From Lachnospiraceae bacterium KH1T2 (lineage in GTDB: Bacteria; Bacillota; Clostridia; Lachnospirales; Lachnospiraceae): DNA of 64,000 nucleotides. The translations under genes and the position numbers were made by a program. Shown here piece by piece: positions 18,399 through 28,486 of the stretch. Numbering within the stretch: position 1 is the stretch's first letter; each line of letters opens with the position of its first letter. Below the pieces are notes generated by a model, which was not told where the DNA came from, did not search any database, and saw nothing but the letters and a program-made list of their open reading frames with translations. Where the stretch lies: contig FOSY01000008.1 of the NCBI GenBank assembly GCA_900114405.1, positions 62,001 through 126,000 of the forward strand. The letters run 5' to 3'.

Positions 18399-19571
18399 CT
18401 AATCCCCCTCTATAACTACCTTTATCATTTCAGCTACCCTCAGGTCAAATGTATGATACTTTGCCACCTTCTCATGACCGCTTGCCGCAATAGCCCTTCT
18501 CTCTTCATCATGCTTAAGGTAATAGTCAATTTTTTCAAGCAAATCCTGCCTTGATTCATAGTAAACAAAGTCAACTCCCGGTTCAAAGAACATAAGCATG
18601 TCTTCCTGATAATTAGTAAGCAGAAAACCACCTGCTCCCATCACATCTATACATCTTAAAGGAATACCTTTCTCTATGCTCCTAAGCGTTATATTCAGAT
18701 TTATCTTTGCACACTTAAATGCTATGGGCATTTCCTGATAGTAGTCAAGCTTACCGCAGTTTTCCACTCCTTCAGGATGAAAATCTTTCTCAGGCGTAAA
18801 AAGTTTAACTTTATGCTCCTTGCCTATCTGCGTCAAAATATCGATTCTCTCAAGTGAAGTTATTTTTCGGTCAAGAACGTATTGAGCATACATATACTTC
18901 GCCGTTTCTATCCCATCGTTGTGAGGTTCCATAGGAAGTGCCTTTTGCATACCGTCCATAATATTCTGATTCAGACAACTTTCCACAAAATTGTATCCAT
19001 CGACCTGCATCTGGGCATTCATGACCGCTTCCAGATATCCTTTTGTATAGTCATCAAGCTTCGGCTCCATCCTGTCATAAAAATTATGTGCATCAATGTA
19101 CATCTGCCCTACAAAAGTGATATCTGAGTCAAAATGTTCATGCGCTTTTGCATTTGGACGCATCTCATCCAGCCTCTTCGTATTAGCTGCCAACGGCAGA
19201 TAGTATACCGTCTTTATCCCCTGCAATGCATAAGTTTCATACATTTTAGAATCAAATATAAAAATGTAATTGCAGGGATTTATTAACGTGTATGAGTAGA
19301 GTGAAATATGTGGACTGTCATAAACCCATGACACGTACTTAACCGGTACAGTATTACACACTTTAGAAATAATCGGAAAAAAGTTAAATGAAAAGACAAA
19401 GTCAGGTCTTTCTTTGATCAAAACCTTTTCAAATTTTTTTTCAAATTCCTCGTTATGACGCACGCCGTCATTCTCATACTTAAATCTGACAATATTATAT
19501 TTCAAACGTCGAAAAGTCTCGAGAATGTCCTCATTACCGAAACTTTTCCATTCAATAAACAATATTTTCAT
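18399..19571 (-). CDS. DUF3880/CgeB-type glycosyltransferase
   Basis: The 390-residue protein has an N-terminal DUF3880-like domain (MKILFIEWKSFGNEDIL, then KYVSWVYDSPHI) and a C-terminal GT-B half with the donor-binding pattern ERIDILTQIGKEHKVKLF, MGAGGFLLTNYQEDM and FFEPGVDFVYYES, as in CgeB/YkvP spore-coat and surface glycosyltransferases. It should move a nucleotide sugar onto a glycan or protein acceptor in the cytosol. It is in operon with the FkbM gene downstream (1-base gap) and a GT2 gene upstream. Confidence 0.85.
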   Translation of the reverse strand: MKILFIEWKSFGNEDILETFRRLKYNIVRFKYENDGVRHNEEFEKKFEKVLIKERPDFVFSFNFFPIISKVCNTVPVKYVSWVYDSPHISLYSYTLINPCNYIFIFDSKMYETYALQGIKTVYYLPLAANTKRLDEMRPNAKAHEHFDSDITFVGQMYIDAHNFYDRMEPKLDDYTKGYLEAVMNAQMQVDGYNFVESCLNQNIMDGMQKALPMEPHNDGIETAKYMYAQYVLDRKITSLERIDILTQIGKEHKVKLFTPEKDFHPEGVENCGKLDYYQEMPIAFKCAKINLNITLRSIEKGIPLRCIDVMGAGGFLLTNYQEDMLMFFEPGVDFVYYESRQDLLEKIDYYLKHDEERRAIAASGHEKVAKYHTFDLRVAEMIKVVIEGD

Positions 19572-19592
19572 TATCTGGTCCCCATTTATAAA

Positions 19593-21203
19593 TTATGAAA
19601 ATTCTGAGGAAGTATCTACCTCAAAATCCGACGTACCCCTGCCTGAAAGATATGATGAAACATTGTATAAAATATCCTTAAGCTTTTTATAATCTTCTTT
19701 TTCTATAGGTGTAAGCTTTTCTTCATTATCTGCTAATGTCGGAAAACTATCTAAAACTCTGCTTATCCATCCACAATATGTCTGTCTGATCGACTTATCA
19801 TCCGTGAGATAGACCTTATTATGAATAGCATATTGAATCATATGTGCCCAGCAAATAGCATTTAATGCCAGATATTCTACTGAGTTTTGATCCTGCCCTG
19901 AATGTGTTCTGAAAAAACTTAATGGCTCACGAATATATATCATATCTCCATATTGAAGAAGTCTAAGCCATACAGTGTAATCTTCGACCAAAAATCTTCC
20001 TTCTCTTCCAGACCAGCCAAGCAATCTTCCTTTTAAGAGCTTCTTTTTTAACAGCACTGTCGTAGGCTCACCTATGAAATTTAAGCATTGCTGCAAAAGT
20101 GCCTTCCCTACTGATTTTCCATCAAAGCGTTGAGTACTTTCTACTATCGGCGCATTTGCTGCATTCGCAGGAACATCATTTCCATCCTCATCAATTCTCT
20201 GTCTGAATGAAGTCACTAAAGCTATAGAATCATCCTGAAAATAATAGTCTATCATTTTCTCTATTTTATCCGGTGCATACAAATCATCATCCATGAGCCA
20301 GTTTATATACTCAGCTTTAGGATTGTCATAAGTATAGACTCTCTCCCAATTTTCTTGCCTGTTAAATTCAGGATGATGTTCGTAAATTATTCTCTTATCT
20401 TTCCTTAAATAATCATCCATGAGAGTTTTAGTTCTCTCATCACTGCTGTTATCCGAAATAAAAATTTCTAAATTTCTATAAGTCTGTGCAAGAACACTTT
20501 CTAATGCCAGCTTAAAAAATCCCGGTCTCTGATATGTTGGGATCAATATAGTAACCAACGGATAAATATCATTTGAATATTCATCAAGAAAACTATTCTT
20601 TTCTGTTTCACTTATACTAATGCTTTTGCGGTCATATTTTACTATGGGTACACCTTCAGTTAGTACAACTGTTTTTAAGCCAATTCTTTTATACTCTACA
20701 CATTGAGCCGTATCATAAAAAGCTTCTCCTCTAAACAGATCATCCCTCCAGCGAAGCCTTCCTCTGATAGCCATGAAAAAGCCTTCTACAGCCATTACCT
20801 CCTTATAATCTTCTATGCACTCCTTACCGCAAAGAATCTTCGCATCTTCTCTCATTATGTTCCCATAGATTTTTGCTGATTCACTTGCCATTCCATTTGC
20901 AGGTACATATTCTGCGCCAATTGCACCAATAACTGCAATTTTTTCATCTCTGCTAAATACATCTGCCAACTTGATCAAAAGCCCTGCATCTACAATCTCA
21001 GCTTCCCCATCAATATAAATATTTATATCGGCACATATATTTCCAAGTGCCTCATTATAAGCCGCTGCAATTCCATTTTCACAAGTAGTTTCAAGAAAAT
21101 CTATATCCCATCCTTCAGGCACTTCAAGCGCACGTACCGAATCAAGCAGTCTTTCAAATTTTGACTCATCTTTCTTAATAGAAATAAAGCATATTTTTCC
21201 CAT
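19593..21203 (-). CDS. Two-domain family 2 glycosyltransferase
   Basis: The 536-residue protein carries two GT-A-like domains. The first ~205 residues resemble the Glyco_tranf_2_5 family (AYNEALGNICADINIYIDGE; EGFFMAIRGRLRWRDDLF; FYDTAQC). From about 215 a classical GT2 follows: PLVTILIPTYQRPGFFKLAL, AEYINWLMDDDLYAPDKI (DDD in place of DxD) and LVEDYTVWLRLL (acceptor-site acid). AAAGAGG precedes the ATG. It is probably the first gene of the minus-strand operon 21203 to 14448. Both domains could be active, suggesting two sequential transfers, or the first may only bind substrate. Confidence 0.86.
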   Translation of the reverse strand: MGKICFISIKKDESKFERLLDSVRALEVPEGWDIDFLETTCENGIAAAYNEALGNICADINIYIDGEAEIVDAGLLIKLADVFSRDEKIAVIGAIGAEYVPANGMASESAKIYGNIMREDAKILCGKECIEDYKEVMAVEGFFMAIRGRLRWRDDLFRGEAFYDTAQCVEYKRIGLKTVVLTEGVPIVKYDRKSISISETEKNSFLDEYSNDIYPLVTILIPTYQRPGFFKLALESVLAQTYRNLEIFISDNSSDERTKTLMDDYLRKDKRIIYEHHPEFNRQENWERVYTYDNPKAEYINWLMDDDLYAPDKIEKMIDYYFQDDSIALVTSFRQRIDEDGNDVPANAANAPIVESTQRFDGKSVGKALLQQCLNFIGEPTTVLLKKKLLKGRLLGWSGREGRFLVEDYTVWLRLLQYGDMIYIREPLSFFRTHSGQDQNSVEYLALNAICWAHMIQYAIHNKVYLTDDKSIRQTYCGWISRVLDSFPTLADNEEKLTPIEKEDYKKLKDILYNVSSYLSGRGTSDFEVDTSSEFS

Positions 21204-21376
21204 GAGTACCTCTTTTTAATAACTTATGCCTCTTAGCCTTTATCTACATCTTTTATCGGGCAAAATCTCAGGTTACTAAAGATGAAATGAATATTCTAAT
21301 TTTTTTATAAATTTCGTCGATACAATTTATGAAAATATGATGATGTTCTGATTATTTGATTACAAGGTGGTGTTTT

Positions 21377-22273
21377 ATGGCATACATAAATGATATTTTC
21401 AAAGATGAAATAAGAGATGGTTTTTTAGTTACTTCTGACCGCAAAAAAATATGGGAAAAAGAGATAGATATTCTGCTTTTGATTGACAAAATATGTAAAG
21501 AAAATGATATTAAATACTTTGTCGACTACGGCACCTTACTCGGGACCATCCGCCACAAAGGTTTCATTCCTTGGGACGATGATCTTGATATAATGATGAC
21601 TCGTCCCGATTATATGCGATTTCAGAAAATAGCTTTAAAGGGATTGCCTGCCCCCTATCATTATCAATGTATATACACCGACGGTCCATGGATGTTTTCA
21701 AAAGTTCGAAATTCAAATACGACTGGTTACGAAAAAAGATACGATATACCAAATATGAATCAGGGATTGTGGGTAGACATATTTCCCTTAGATATAGTCC
21801 CTGATGCAAATCCGAATTCTGAATTGATCTTTACCATGATGTATATAATTTATCTCATGGCATTTTCACCATCTACGGTTTCTGAACTTCGAAAGCAGAA
21901 AGGTTCTGAGCTTATAGTAGATGATGAAACTTTGAATAATCTATCGCATATGGATTATAAAGAACGTTTCAAGCAATTTGAACTATTCGCCTTAAGCAAT
22001 TATGACAACAGCGAAAACGAATCAACTTTACTTTATTATATACTTCTTGATAATTACGGCAAAAAGAAATCGTGGGCGAAGGATACCATTTTAATGCCTT
22101 TTGAGAACATAGAGGTCCCTGTTCCCAACGGATACGACGACATTTTGAAGACCTATTACAAAGATTACAGCAAATTTGTAGTCGGAACTTCTGAGCATAA
22201 TAATGTAGTACAAAGCGCAGATATTCCCTATAAAGAATATCTGCAGAAAATTTCCGATAAATTACTAACATAG
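21377..22273 (+). CDS. LicD family phosphotransferase
   Basis: The 298-residue protein has the LicD core near its start: FVDYGTLLGTIRHKGFIPWD followed by DDLDIMM, the nucleotidyltransferase-like metal-binding motif. LicD proteins transfer phosphocholine, glycerol- or ribitol-phosphate from a CDP-activated donor onto a glycan. I start at the ATG at 21377, 7 bases after AAGGTGGTG, rather than at an ATG seven codons upstream. It is the only plus-strand gene between two minus-strand glycan operons and is convergent with a cytidylyltransferase that could make its CDP donor. The -10 may be TATGAT at 21336, with a weak -35. Confidence 0.88.
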   Translation: MAYINDIFKDEIRDGFLVTSDRKKIWEKEIDILLLIDKICKENDIKYFVDYGTLLGTIRHKGFIPWDDDLDIMMTRPDYMRFQKIALKGLPAPYHYQCIYTDGPWMFSKVRNSNTTGYEKRYDIPNMNQGLWVDIFPLDIVPDANPNSELIFTMMYIIYLMAFSPSTVSELRKQKGSELIVDDETLNNLSHMDYKERFKQFELFALSNYDNSENESTLLYYILLDNYGKKKSWAKDTILMPFENIEVPVPNGYDDILKTYYKDYSKFVVGTSEHNNVVQSADIPYKEYLQKISDKLLT

Positions 22274-22278
22274 TTTTC

Positions 22279-22322
22279 AAAAAAATCTCTGTGCAACATC
22301 ATTTTTGTGCACAGAGATTTTT
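22279..22322. terminator. Shared terminator of convergent licD-like and cytidylyltransferase genes
   Basis: A 15-16 bp stem AAAAATCTCTGTGCA / TGTGCACAGAGATTTTT with A and T runs on both sides works from either direction. One arm also encodes the last codons (KNLCAQK) of the minus-strand gene, whose TGA lies in the loop. Confidence 0.85.
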
Positions 22323-22997
22323 AAATTTTTCTAAATCTGTCGCTGTAGTAATCTTAAAATTATCCTCATCGCCTTCAATCGTTACTATGTCCATTCCTGC
22401 CATTATTGCCGGTTCAGTTGAACCATTTATTTTCTTGATCTTATCAGGCAGCAATGCCTTGTTTGCTTCATAATATTTTTCAAGCTTGAAAACTTCCGGT
22501 GCCTGCCCTGCGAATATCTTTGAACGCTGCAAAAGTCCCTCTATTTTTTTCTCATTGCAAAGATACATTGTATCTTTAACAGGCAGTATTGGCATCACTC
22601 CATCATGATCTCCAACTGCATTAAAACATTCAGATATAAACTCAGATTTTATATTAGGTCTTGCAGCATCATGAAACATGACAAGATCATCGCTTCCATA
22701 CTCATTTACTAATACCCCAAGAGCATTCCAAATAGACAACTGACGATTTTCTCCAGGTGTACAAAAGCCTTTCCATTTGTACCCATACTGTTTTACATCA
22801 AGTCTTATATGCTCCTCTAAATATTTGTGCCACATATTATCTGCAACTATCCTAACCGTATCGACATCACAGTTCGAAAACAGCACATCCATACACCGGC
22901 TTATTATCGGTCTTCCTTCAATTTCTATATATTGTTTTGGAACTTCTCCTCCAAGCCGTGTTCCCACACCTCCGGCCAGTATAACTACATGATTCAT
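22299..22997 (-). CDS. IspD/TarI-like cytidylyltransferase
   Basis: The 232-residue nucleotidyltransferase has the CTP-binding start VVILAGGVGTRLGGEVPKQY, the central GENRQLSIWNAL and MFHDAARPN, all typical of the IspD/TarI family that joins CMP to methylerythritol phosphate or ribitol phosphate. The ILAGG (not ILAAG) start and the placement beside LicD and glycosyltransferases favour an alditol-phosphate role (CDP-ribitol-like donor) over isoprenoid synthesis; this is inference. It overlaps the upstream GT2 gene by 4 bp. Confidence 0.85.
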   Translation of the reverse strand: MNHVVILAGGVGTRLGGEVPKQYIEIEGRPIISRCMDVLFSNCDVDTVRIVADNMWHKYLEEHIRLDVKQYGYKWKGFCTPGENRQLSIWNALGVLVNEYGSDDLVMFHDAARPNIKSEFISECFNAVGDHDGVMPILPVKDTMYLCNEKKIEGLLQRSKIFAGQAPEVFKLEKYYEANKALLPDKIKKINGSTEPAIMAGMDIVTIEGDEDNFKITTATDLEKFKNLCAQK

Positions 22998-24013
22998 ATT
23001 CGCCCCTGGATAAATGTAACCAATCTGTCTATAACTTCCTTACTTCCATTAGCTGCTACATAACAGTTGTCTTCCGGTCTCGATGTTACACATCTAACCA
23101 CTTCATTTCTAAGTATCCCAAGCATTTTGTCCATAAATGCTTCATCTATCCCGCCAAGTCTGTAAAGTTCGTCAATATTATATACAGTCCTATACGCCGT
23201 ATCCCATATCTGCATCTCCACAGCATCTCTGATCGAGTTATAATTTTCCAACAAATGTGTTTTTTCATATATAGCTCTTATGCACTTTACGTTCATTTCG
23301 AAAAAACTGACTTCTGCATCTCTTTTACAAATAGATTCCGGATCATTTCTGTAAAAGTAAAGAATTTCCGGAACTAATGCAAGCGTTTTGATCTTTGCAA
23401 TCACTTCGATCAAAAAATCATTATCCTCTAGAATAACATTTTCACGATATTTAATATTATTTTCATCTAAAAAATCACGCCTGTAAATGCGCGTCCAAGG
23501 GAATCCGAGATTAGCTATCAGATAGCTTCTCGTGTCATCTGTAACTTCTCCGCAATCAGATTCTCGTGTTAATATCGCTTTAACCCCAAGTTCTTCAAGA
23601 TCTGCCCCGCTATCAACAATATCTGCATATAGATCATCCCTTACAGCTGCTTTGTAAAGCTTCTCAAACATGGTCTTATCCGCTATGTCATCTGCATCCA
23701 CGCATCCTATATAAACTCCCGATGCCTTCGATATACCTAAGTTTCTCGCGCCACCGGGTCCGCCATTCACCGGATTTTCATAAACTTTTATTTTTTTAGA
23801 ATATTGATTTTCATATTTCCTAAGAATTTCCAACGTATCATCTGTAGATTTATCATCTACAAAGATCAGCTCCATGCTGTCTTCACCATAAATATCAAAA
23901 AATGTCTGATCAACAAGATTTTTAATGCATTCAGGTAAAAATTTTTCTGCATTATATGCCGGAACAACTATCGACATCTTAACCTTCGCTTTTCTTAACT
24001 GTTCTATCTGCAT
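22994..24013 (-). CDS. Family 2 glycosyltransferase
   Basis: The 339-residue GT-A enzyme opens with KMSIVVPAYNAEKFLPECI and has LIFVDDKSTDDTLEIL, GGPGGARNLGISKASG and CVDADDI (DxD-type metal site). The C-terminal third is helical. It lacks the Rossmann-like tail found on the GT2 proteins at 40-62 kb. Its start is the ATG at 24013 next to GGGGGGATT, not the ATG seven codons earlier. It follows jetC on the same strand by 45 bases and is coupled to the cytidylyltransferase by ATGA overlap. Confidence 0.88.
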   Translation of the reverse strand: MQIEQLRKAKVKMSIVVPAYNAEKFLPECIKNLVDQTFFDIYGEDSMELIFVDDKSTDDTLEILRKYENQYSKKIKVYENPVNGGPGGARNLGISKASGVYIGCVDADDIADKTMFEKLYKAAVRDDLYADIVDSGADLEELGVKAILTRESDCGEVTDDTRSYLIANLGFPWTRIYRRDFLDENNIKYRENVILEDNDFLIEVIAKIKTLALVPEILYFYRNDPESICKRDAEVSFFEMNVKCIRAIYEKTHLLENYNSIRDAVEMQIWDTAYRTVYNIDELYRLGGIDEAFMDKMLGILRNEVVRCVTSRPEDNCYVAANGSKEVIDRLVTFIQGRI

Positions 24014-24058
24014 AATCCCCCCATATACATTCATTTAATTAACAGAAATTTCTCGACA

Positions 24059-27000
24059 TTAAAACAATCTCATCTGATCATATACTTCAACCTGCGATGA
24101 CATCAGTTCCTGCGGTTCTGCTCCTCTTTTATGCTCTACTCCTAAGTACTGCTTGCCGCCATTAAGTCTGGACTCAATAAGATTTAAGACATAAATATTG
24201 TCAAATCTTCCATAAATAGATTCTCCTCCCAGACCAGAAAAACATATAAGCTGTGTATTATTCTTCTTCGCAATATCCATCAATGGTTTAAGCAAATGCT
24301 CTGCATTGGTTTGAGCAAAAGGGTTATCCATAAGCAAAACTTTTCCCTCATTACGCTCTGCAAATATATCACTTTCATCTCGCCTTATGTAATAAAGTAA
24401 ACTCGACAAAATAACAAAAGTAGATAAAAAGCCTTCCCCGCCCGAATTCTTAGATGCATCTGACCAACTTATAGGATAAGTTCGCTGCTTTTCAATTTTG
24501 TATATCTGAATCTCAACATTTCCTACACCGACAACCACATCATAAAGCTTATTTACATTTATTTTGCTGCTAAGTTCATTATCAGGATTTTCATTACCAT
24601 TAAGCAGCCTGATAACGTTCTTTGTAACTTCTCCAATATAATCTTTAAGACGTAAAGTATAAATCTCTTTGCCTTCCTGCCATGATGGAGCCTTTATTTG
24701 CAGCATCTTCAACGACTTTCCCTGCACATTGATCGTAGAATTACTGTCTATCCTTCCAAGTCCGGTATTTATTTCCTCAAGGTAAGACATAAGTTCATCT
24801 ATAATCTCATCTCTTTCCTTCTCTACCATCTCTATATCTACCGCAAGTTTTTCCATAAGTGTATCCAGTGCATGCACCGTAATATCTATCTGATCAAGTA
24901 TATCCTGCGGTCTGTCAAGCATTCTTAGTATTCCTCGAAGTGGTTTTTTATACTGTTCCTCAGCCAGATTTTCAAGGTTAAGTATCTCCTGGATTCTATC
25001 TGAAAGCCGATTTCGAGATTTTTGAATATCACTATTTATCCTATTGTTTGTCTTTTTTAACTCCGATGCAAATTCTGATAATTCAACTTTGCTCATTTCA
25101 CAGAAATTTACATCCCATTTAAGATCATCACCTACAATATAATCGCTATATTCCCCTAAACCATCCAAAATACTCTCATAGCCACTAATCTTATTTTTAA
25201 TGATCTCACAGTCTTTACGCAATTCACTCTCTTTATGCTCCAAAATATTATTTTTCGCCTCAAAATCAAACGAAGATATTTTTTCAATACTCCTCGCTTC
25301 TTCCATCCCTGTATCTTTAAGCATATTTTGAAGCATATTTTTCTTTTGCTGACTTATCGCTGCGATTTTTGCCTCACTTGCACTATATTTTGAGTTTATT
25401 AATAAAATTTTTTCTTTTATTGCATCGCTTTGCCGCTTAAGAGTATCTTCAATATCCTCATTATATGATGTATCGATATAATCTTTTTCTGATATACTGC
25501 ATTCTTTTGATTTTTTCTCTATATCACGCTTAAGCCTTTCGATTTTTTTGCCTATACGCTTTATATCTGCCTCAAGTTCAGATATTTCACCTGATAATTT
25601 CGATGTAAGAGCATTATATTCAGCCTTCAACTTCACTACATCTTCATCCGAAATATCCTCATCATCAGCAGCAGTTTTCCTATATATCTCATATATAGGA
25701 AGATCTTTACTTACTTCTCTCTTCTCAATATCATTGGCATGAAGCTCAGCTTCTAATATCTTATCCTGTTCAACACATTTCCTTGTCGAATTTTCTGCTA
25801 CTTCAATTTTTATCCTTATATTCTCAATATCATTTGAAATACGCTTCTGTCTGCCAAGTGCTTTTAGATATTCATTGTAATTCTCTTCAAACCGTAATAT
25901 TTCTGCCCTATATCGCTCTAACTCTTTAACTTCTTCCTTCAATTCATCAAGAAGTCGATTATTTTCTTTTATTTCTTCATAATTTTTCGAAGCTGCTAAT
26001 GAATTTTTCTCTATTTTCTCAGCCAATCCGCTAAGTTCTTCAGAACAGCATTTTTCCTCATTAATTACAGCCTCATAAGTTTTCTTATCCAGCTTCTGAT
26101 TTTTTAATATTCCTTTTTGCAAATAGTAGTTATTATATTCATTTTCCTTGATTTCAATCTGCGAGTCTAACTTTTTTAGTTTCTCATCTTTTAATCGAAT
26201 AATTTTCTCTACTTCCGCACTTTCCAATAAAATTTCGTCAAATTTAATATAAAATGAAATCTTATCAAATGAAACTGTATTATTTTCAATAGAAAAATTA
26301 CCAGCTTCAAGATCTTTTCTCTTAATTATCGGAATCGGTGACTGATGATAAAAAACAACATCACAGCTTTTAAGCTTCTCTACATCATTTTCTGTTAATA
26401 CCAATGCGTATGGAAGAAAAGGATTTTTCCTAACTATTTCTACATTATCCTGCAATCTGTGACCATTTTTCATAAGCCACTCCATGCCAAATACCACCTG
26501 TATTCCTAACTTTTCCATTTCAGCAGCTATTTCTACCGGCAGTTCTGTCAAGACCCCAGACTTCAAACACTGAATCTCATTTGAAAGAGTTTTTTCTTCG
26601 TTTCGTAATTGCTGAATCACTGCGCCAGATTCTTTTATTTTTCTGTCTAACTGTACTATAATCTGCTCTGCATCAAAAATATCCACATAAACCATTTGCA
26701 AAAATGCTGCGATATTTTTTCTCTCTTCTATATCAGCCTCAAACGATTTTATTTTCTTCAAAAAATTGCAGCATTTCTCTTCCAGACCACTTTTCGCTCT
26801 CTCTGAATCTATTCTCTCCTTAGCGAGATCCAGGCGCATTTTATCCAATCGTGAAAGCAGTGCCGCTGTACGCTTCTGCCTTTCGAGAAGTTCACGTTTT
26901 TTCTTTTCCGCAATGTCATTTTCTATTTCGAAAATTCCTTCTTCGTATCTGCCAAGTACATTTCTTGAATAGCTCTTACCCCACTTCTCATTAAAATCAT

Positions 27001-28483
27001 CTTCTCTTCTGCCAAAGGCGATTATCTCGGCTTCTAATGCTCCAAGTTCACCCTTTTTCTTAAACATTTCTTCAGAAGCACTTGAAATAATTTTTTCATT
27101 TTCGTCAATAGTACTCTGTATCTGACCTTTCTGATTCTGAATATAATTAAATTTATCTCTCAATCCTTCAAGTTTTCGATTGAAATAATTATATAAACGT
27201 CCTCCAAGCTCATTTATCTTTGGAAGCAAATCGTCATTATCAGCTTGCAATCTTCGTATTCTGGCTTCCTTCTCCCGGTAAGCTTCAAGTTCTTCGCAAT
27301 AATCTTCATAATTTTTAGCACACTCCAATACTGCTAATTGCCTTATAATCTTTTTTTGACTTTTTTCAAAAGATCCACGTTCAAGCGAAAGCTGTTCCCT
27401 TTCATGTAATTTAGAAATTATATCCTGCTCAATCTTATAAATATCATATGAATATTTTTCATATATTACCTGATTAATTTCTGACTTAATTTCTTCAATC
27501 TGCCTTAAAATCCGCTCTAAACCTTCTTTTGACGACACTTCCATCTCTTTTAAGGTTTGGATAAATTTAGCTATTCTACTCTCCTGTTTCCCGCGCTCAA
27601 TTTCAAAGTCACGATACTGCTCAGCAATTTTCCTTGCCGAAGCACGCTCTGAATCATCCAATACATGCGACTTAAATAATCTGATATAGTCTCTTTGTTT
27701 TATCTTTGACTCATTATCCCGATATTGCTTCGCATATTTTCCAACAATATCTCTGAAATTATTTATCTTTTCCTTTTCCGGGTCTAACTTCTTTTCTACA
27801 GTATCAAGAAACCACTTATCAACAAGATCACTTTCATTTTTACAATCCGCAAATAAATCTGAAAGGCCTGACTCTTTCTCATTTATTTTTTTAATTATGT
27901 GTTCCCATTCTCTATAATCAATCTTATATTCCTTCAGTTTTTCAAAATACTGTCTAGACTGTGCCGCATAGTTCATATCGTACCAAAAGAATTTTTTAGT
28001 ATGATCTTTCTTAAATCCATCAAATATTGACTTACACTCACCATAGCTTTTTAAAACCATCGATTTCTTTGTCTTCTCAACTACCGGAAGACTATAGATG
28101 TCATTAATGCACGCATCGTCATATTCACTGATTATACTGATCATATCAAGTGAGTTAGGATTTTCTTCATCATTTTCCTGATTCTGCCTCACCATATATC
28201 CTGTCATAACCTTGCCGCAGCCATTGTCAAGCAGCCATTCTATCAATATGATAGTTGGCCTTGCAGTTGTAAAATATCCATCAAAAGGTCGTTCCTTAGT
28301 ATTTCTGTATTTAGCATGCACAAAAAGCGCTGTCAGCATTTGTATCAAAACTGACTTACCGCCTCCATTATGCAATGAAACAAGCGTACTCTGTCCATTA
28401 AGGTGAAGCACTTCATCATTAACTTTTATAGAATTATTGTTGTAATTAAGATTAATTATCCGTACCGTATTGATCGTTCCCAT
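24059..28483 (-). CDS. jetC: Wadjet JetC, MukB/SMC-like ATPase
   Basis: The 1474-residue protein has the SMC-type split ATPase. The N-terminal head carries Walker A LHNGGGKSVLIQML (GGGKS at 40-44); about 900 residues of coiled coil and hinge follow; the C-terminal head carries the signature NSGGEGFLSTF (SGGE at ~1347) and Walker B VLLMDNPFAQT (~1382). Asn1387 replaces the catalytic Glu that usually follows the Walker B Asp. In Wadjet systems this subunit forms the loop-extruding motor that detects small circular DNA and licenses cleavage by JetD. It is the last gene of jetD-A-B-C; CAGGAG inside the end of jetB is its ribosome binding site. Confidence 0.9.
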   Translation of the reverse strand: MGTINTVRIINLNYNNNSIKVNDEVLHLNGQSTLVSLHNGGGKSVLIQMLTALFVHAKYRNTKERPFDGYFTTARPTIILIEWLLDNGCGKVMTGYMVRQNQENDEENPNSLDMISIISEYDDACINDIYSLPVVEKTKKSMVLKSYGECKSIFDGFKKDHTKKFFWYDMNYAAQSRQYFEKLKEYKIDYREWEHIIKKINEKESGLSDLFADCKNESDLVDKWFLDTVEKKLDPEKEKINNFRDIVGKYAKQYRDNESKIKQRDYIRLFKSHVLDDSERASARKIAEQYRDFEIERGKQESRIAKFIQTLKEMEVSSKEGLERILRQIEEIKSEINQVIYEKYSYDIYKIEQDIISKLHEREQLSLERGSFEKSQKKIIRQLAVLECAKNYEDYCEELEAYREKEARIRRLQADNDDLLPKINELGGRLYNYFNRKLEGLRDKFNYIQNQKGQIQSTIDENEKIISSASEEMFKKKGELGALEAEIIAFGRREDDFNEKWGKSYSRNVLGRYEEGIFEIENDIAEKKKRELLERQKRTAALLSRLDKMRLDLAKERIDSERAKSGLEEKCCNFLKKIKSFEADIEERKNIAAFLQMVYVDIFDAEQIIVQLDRKIKESGAVIQQLRNEEKTLSNEIQCLKSGVLTELPVEIAAEMEKLGIQVVFGMEWLMKNGHRLQDNVEIVRKNPFLPYALVLTENDVEKLKSCDVVFYHQSPIPIIKRKDLEAGNFSIENNTVSFDKISFYIKFDEILLESAEVEKIIRLKDEKLKKLDSQIEIKENEYNNYYLQKGILKNQKLDKKTYEAVINEEKCCSEELSGLAEKIEKNSLAASKNYEEIKENNRLLDELKEEVKELERYRAEILRFEENYNEYLKALGRQKRISNDIENIRIKIEVAENSTRKCVEQDKILEAELHANDIEKREVSKDLPIYEIYRKTAADDEDISDEDVVKLKAEYNALTSKLSGEISELEADIKRIGKKIERLKRDIEKKSKECSISEKDYIDTSYNEDIEDTLKRQSDAIKEKILLINSKYSASEAKIAAISQQKKNMLQNMLKDTGMEEARSIEKISSFDFEAKNNILEHKESELRKDCEIIKNKISGYESILDGLGEYSDYIVGDDLKWDVNFCEMSKVELSEFASELKKTNNRINSDIQKSRNRLSDRIQEILNLENLAEEQYKKPLRGILRMLDRPQDILDQIDITVHALDTLMEKLAVDIEMVEKERDEIIDELMSYLEEINTGLGRIDSNSTINVQGKSLKMLQIKAPSWQEGKEIYTLRLKDYIGEVTKNVIRLLNGNENPDNELSSKINVNKLYDVVVGVGNVEIQIYKIEKQRTYPISWSDASKNSGGEGFLSTFVILSSLLYYIRRDESDIFAERNEGKVLLMDNPFAQTNAEHLLKPLMDIAKKNNTQLICFSGLGGESIYGRFDNIYVLNLIESRLNGGKQYLGVEHKRGAEPQELMSSQVEVYDQMRLF

Positions 28484-28486
28484 TGA

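Noticed and set aside
22299..22997. Calling this gene ispD of the isoprenoid pathway
   Set aside because: It sits in a glycan operon beside LicD and has an ILAGG start; the isoprenoid role cannot be excluded but is less likely.
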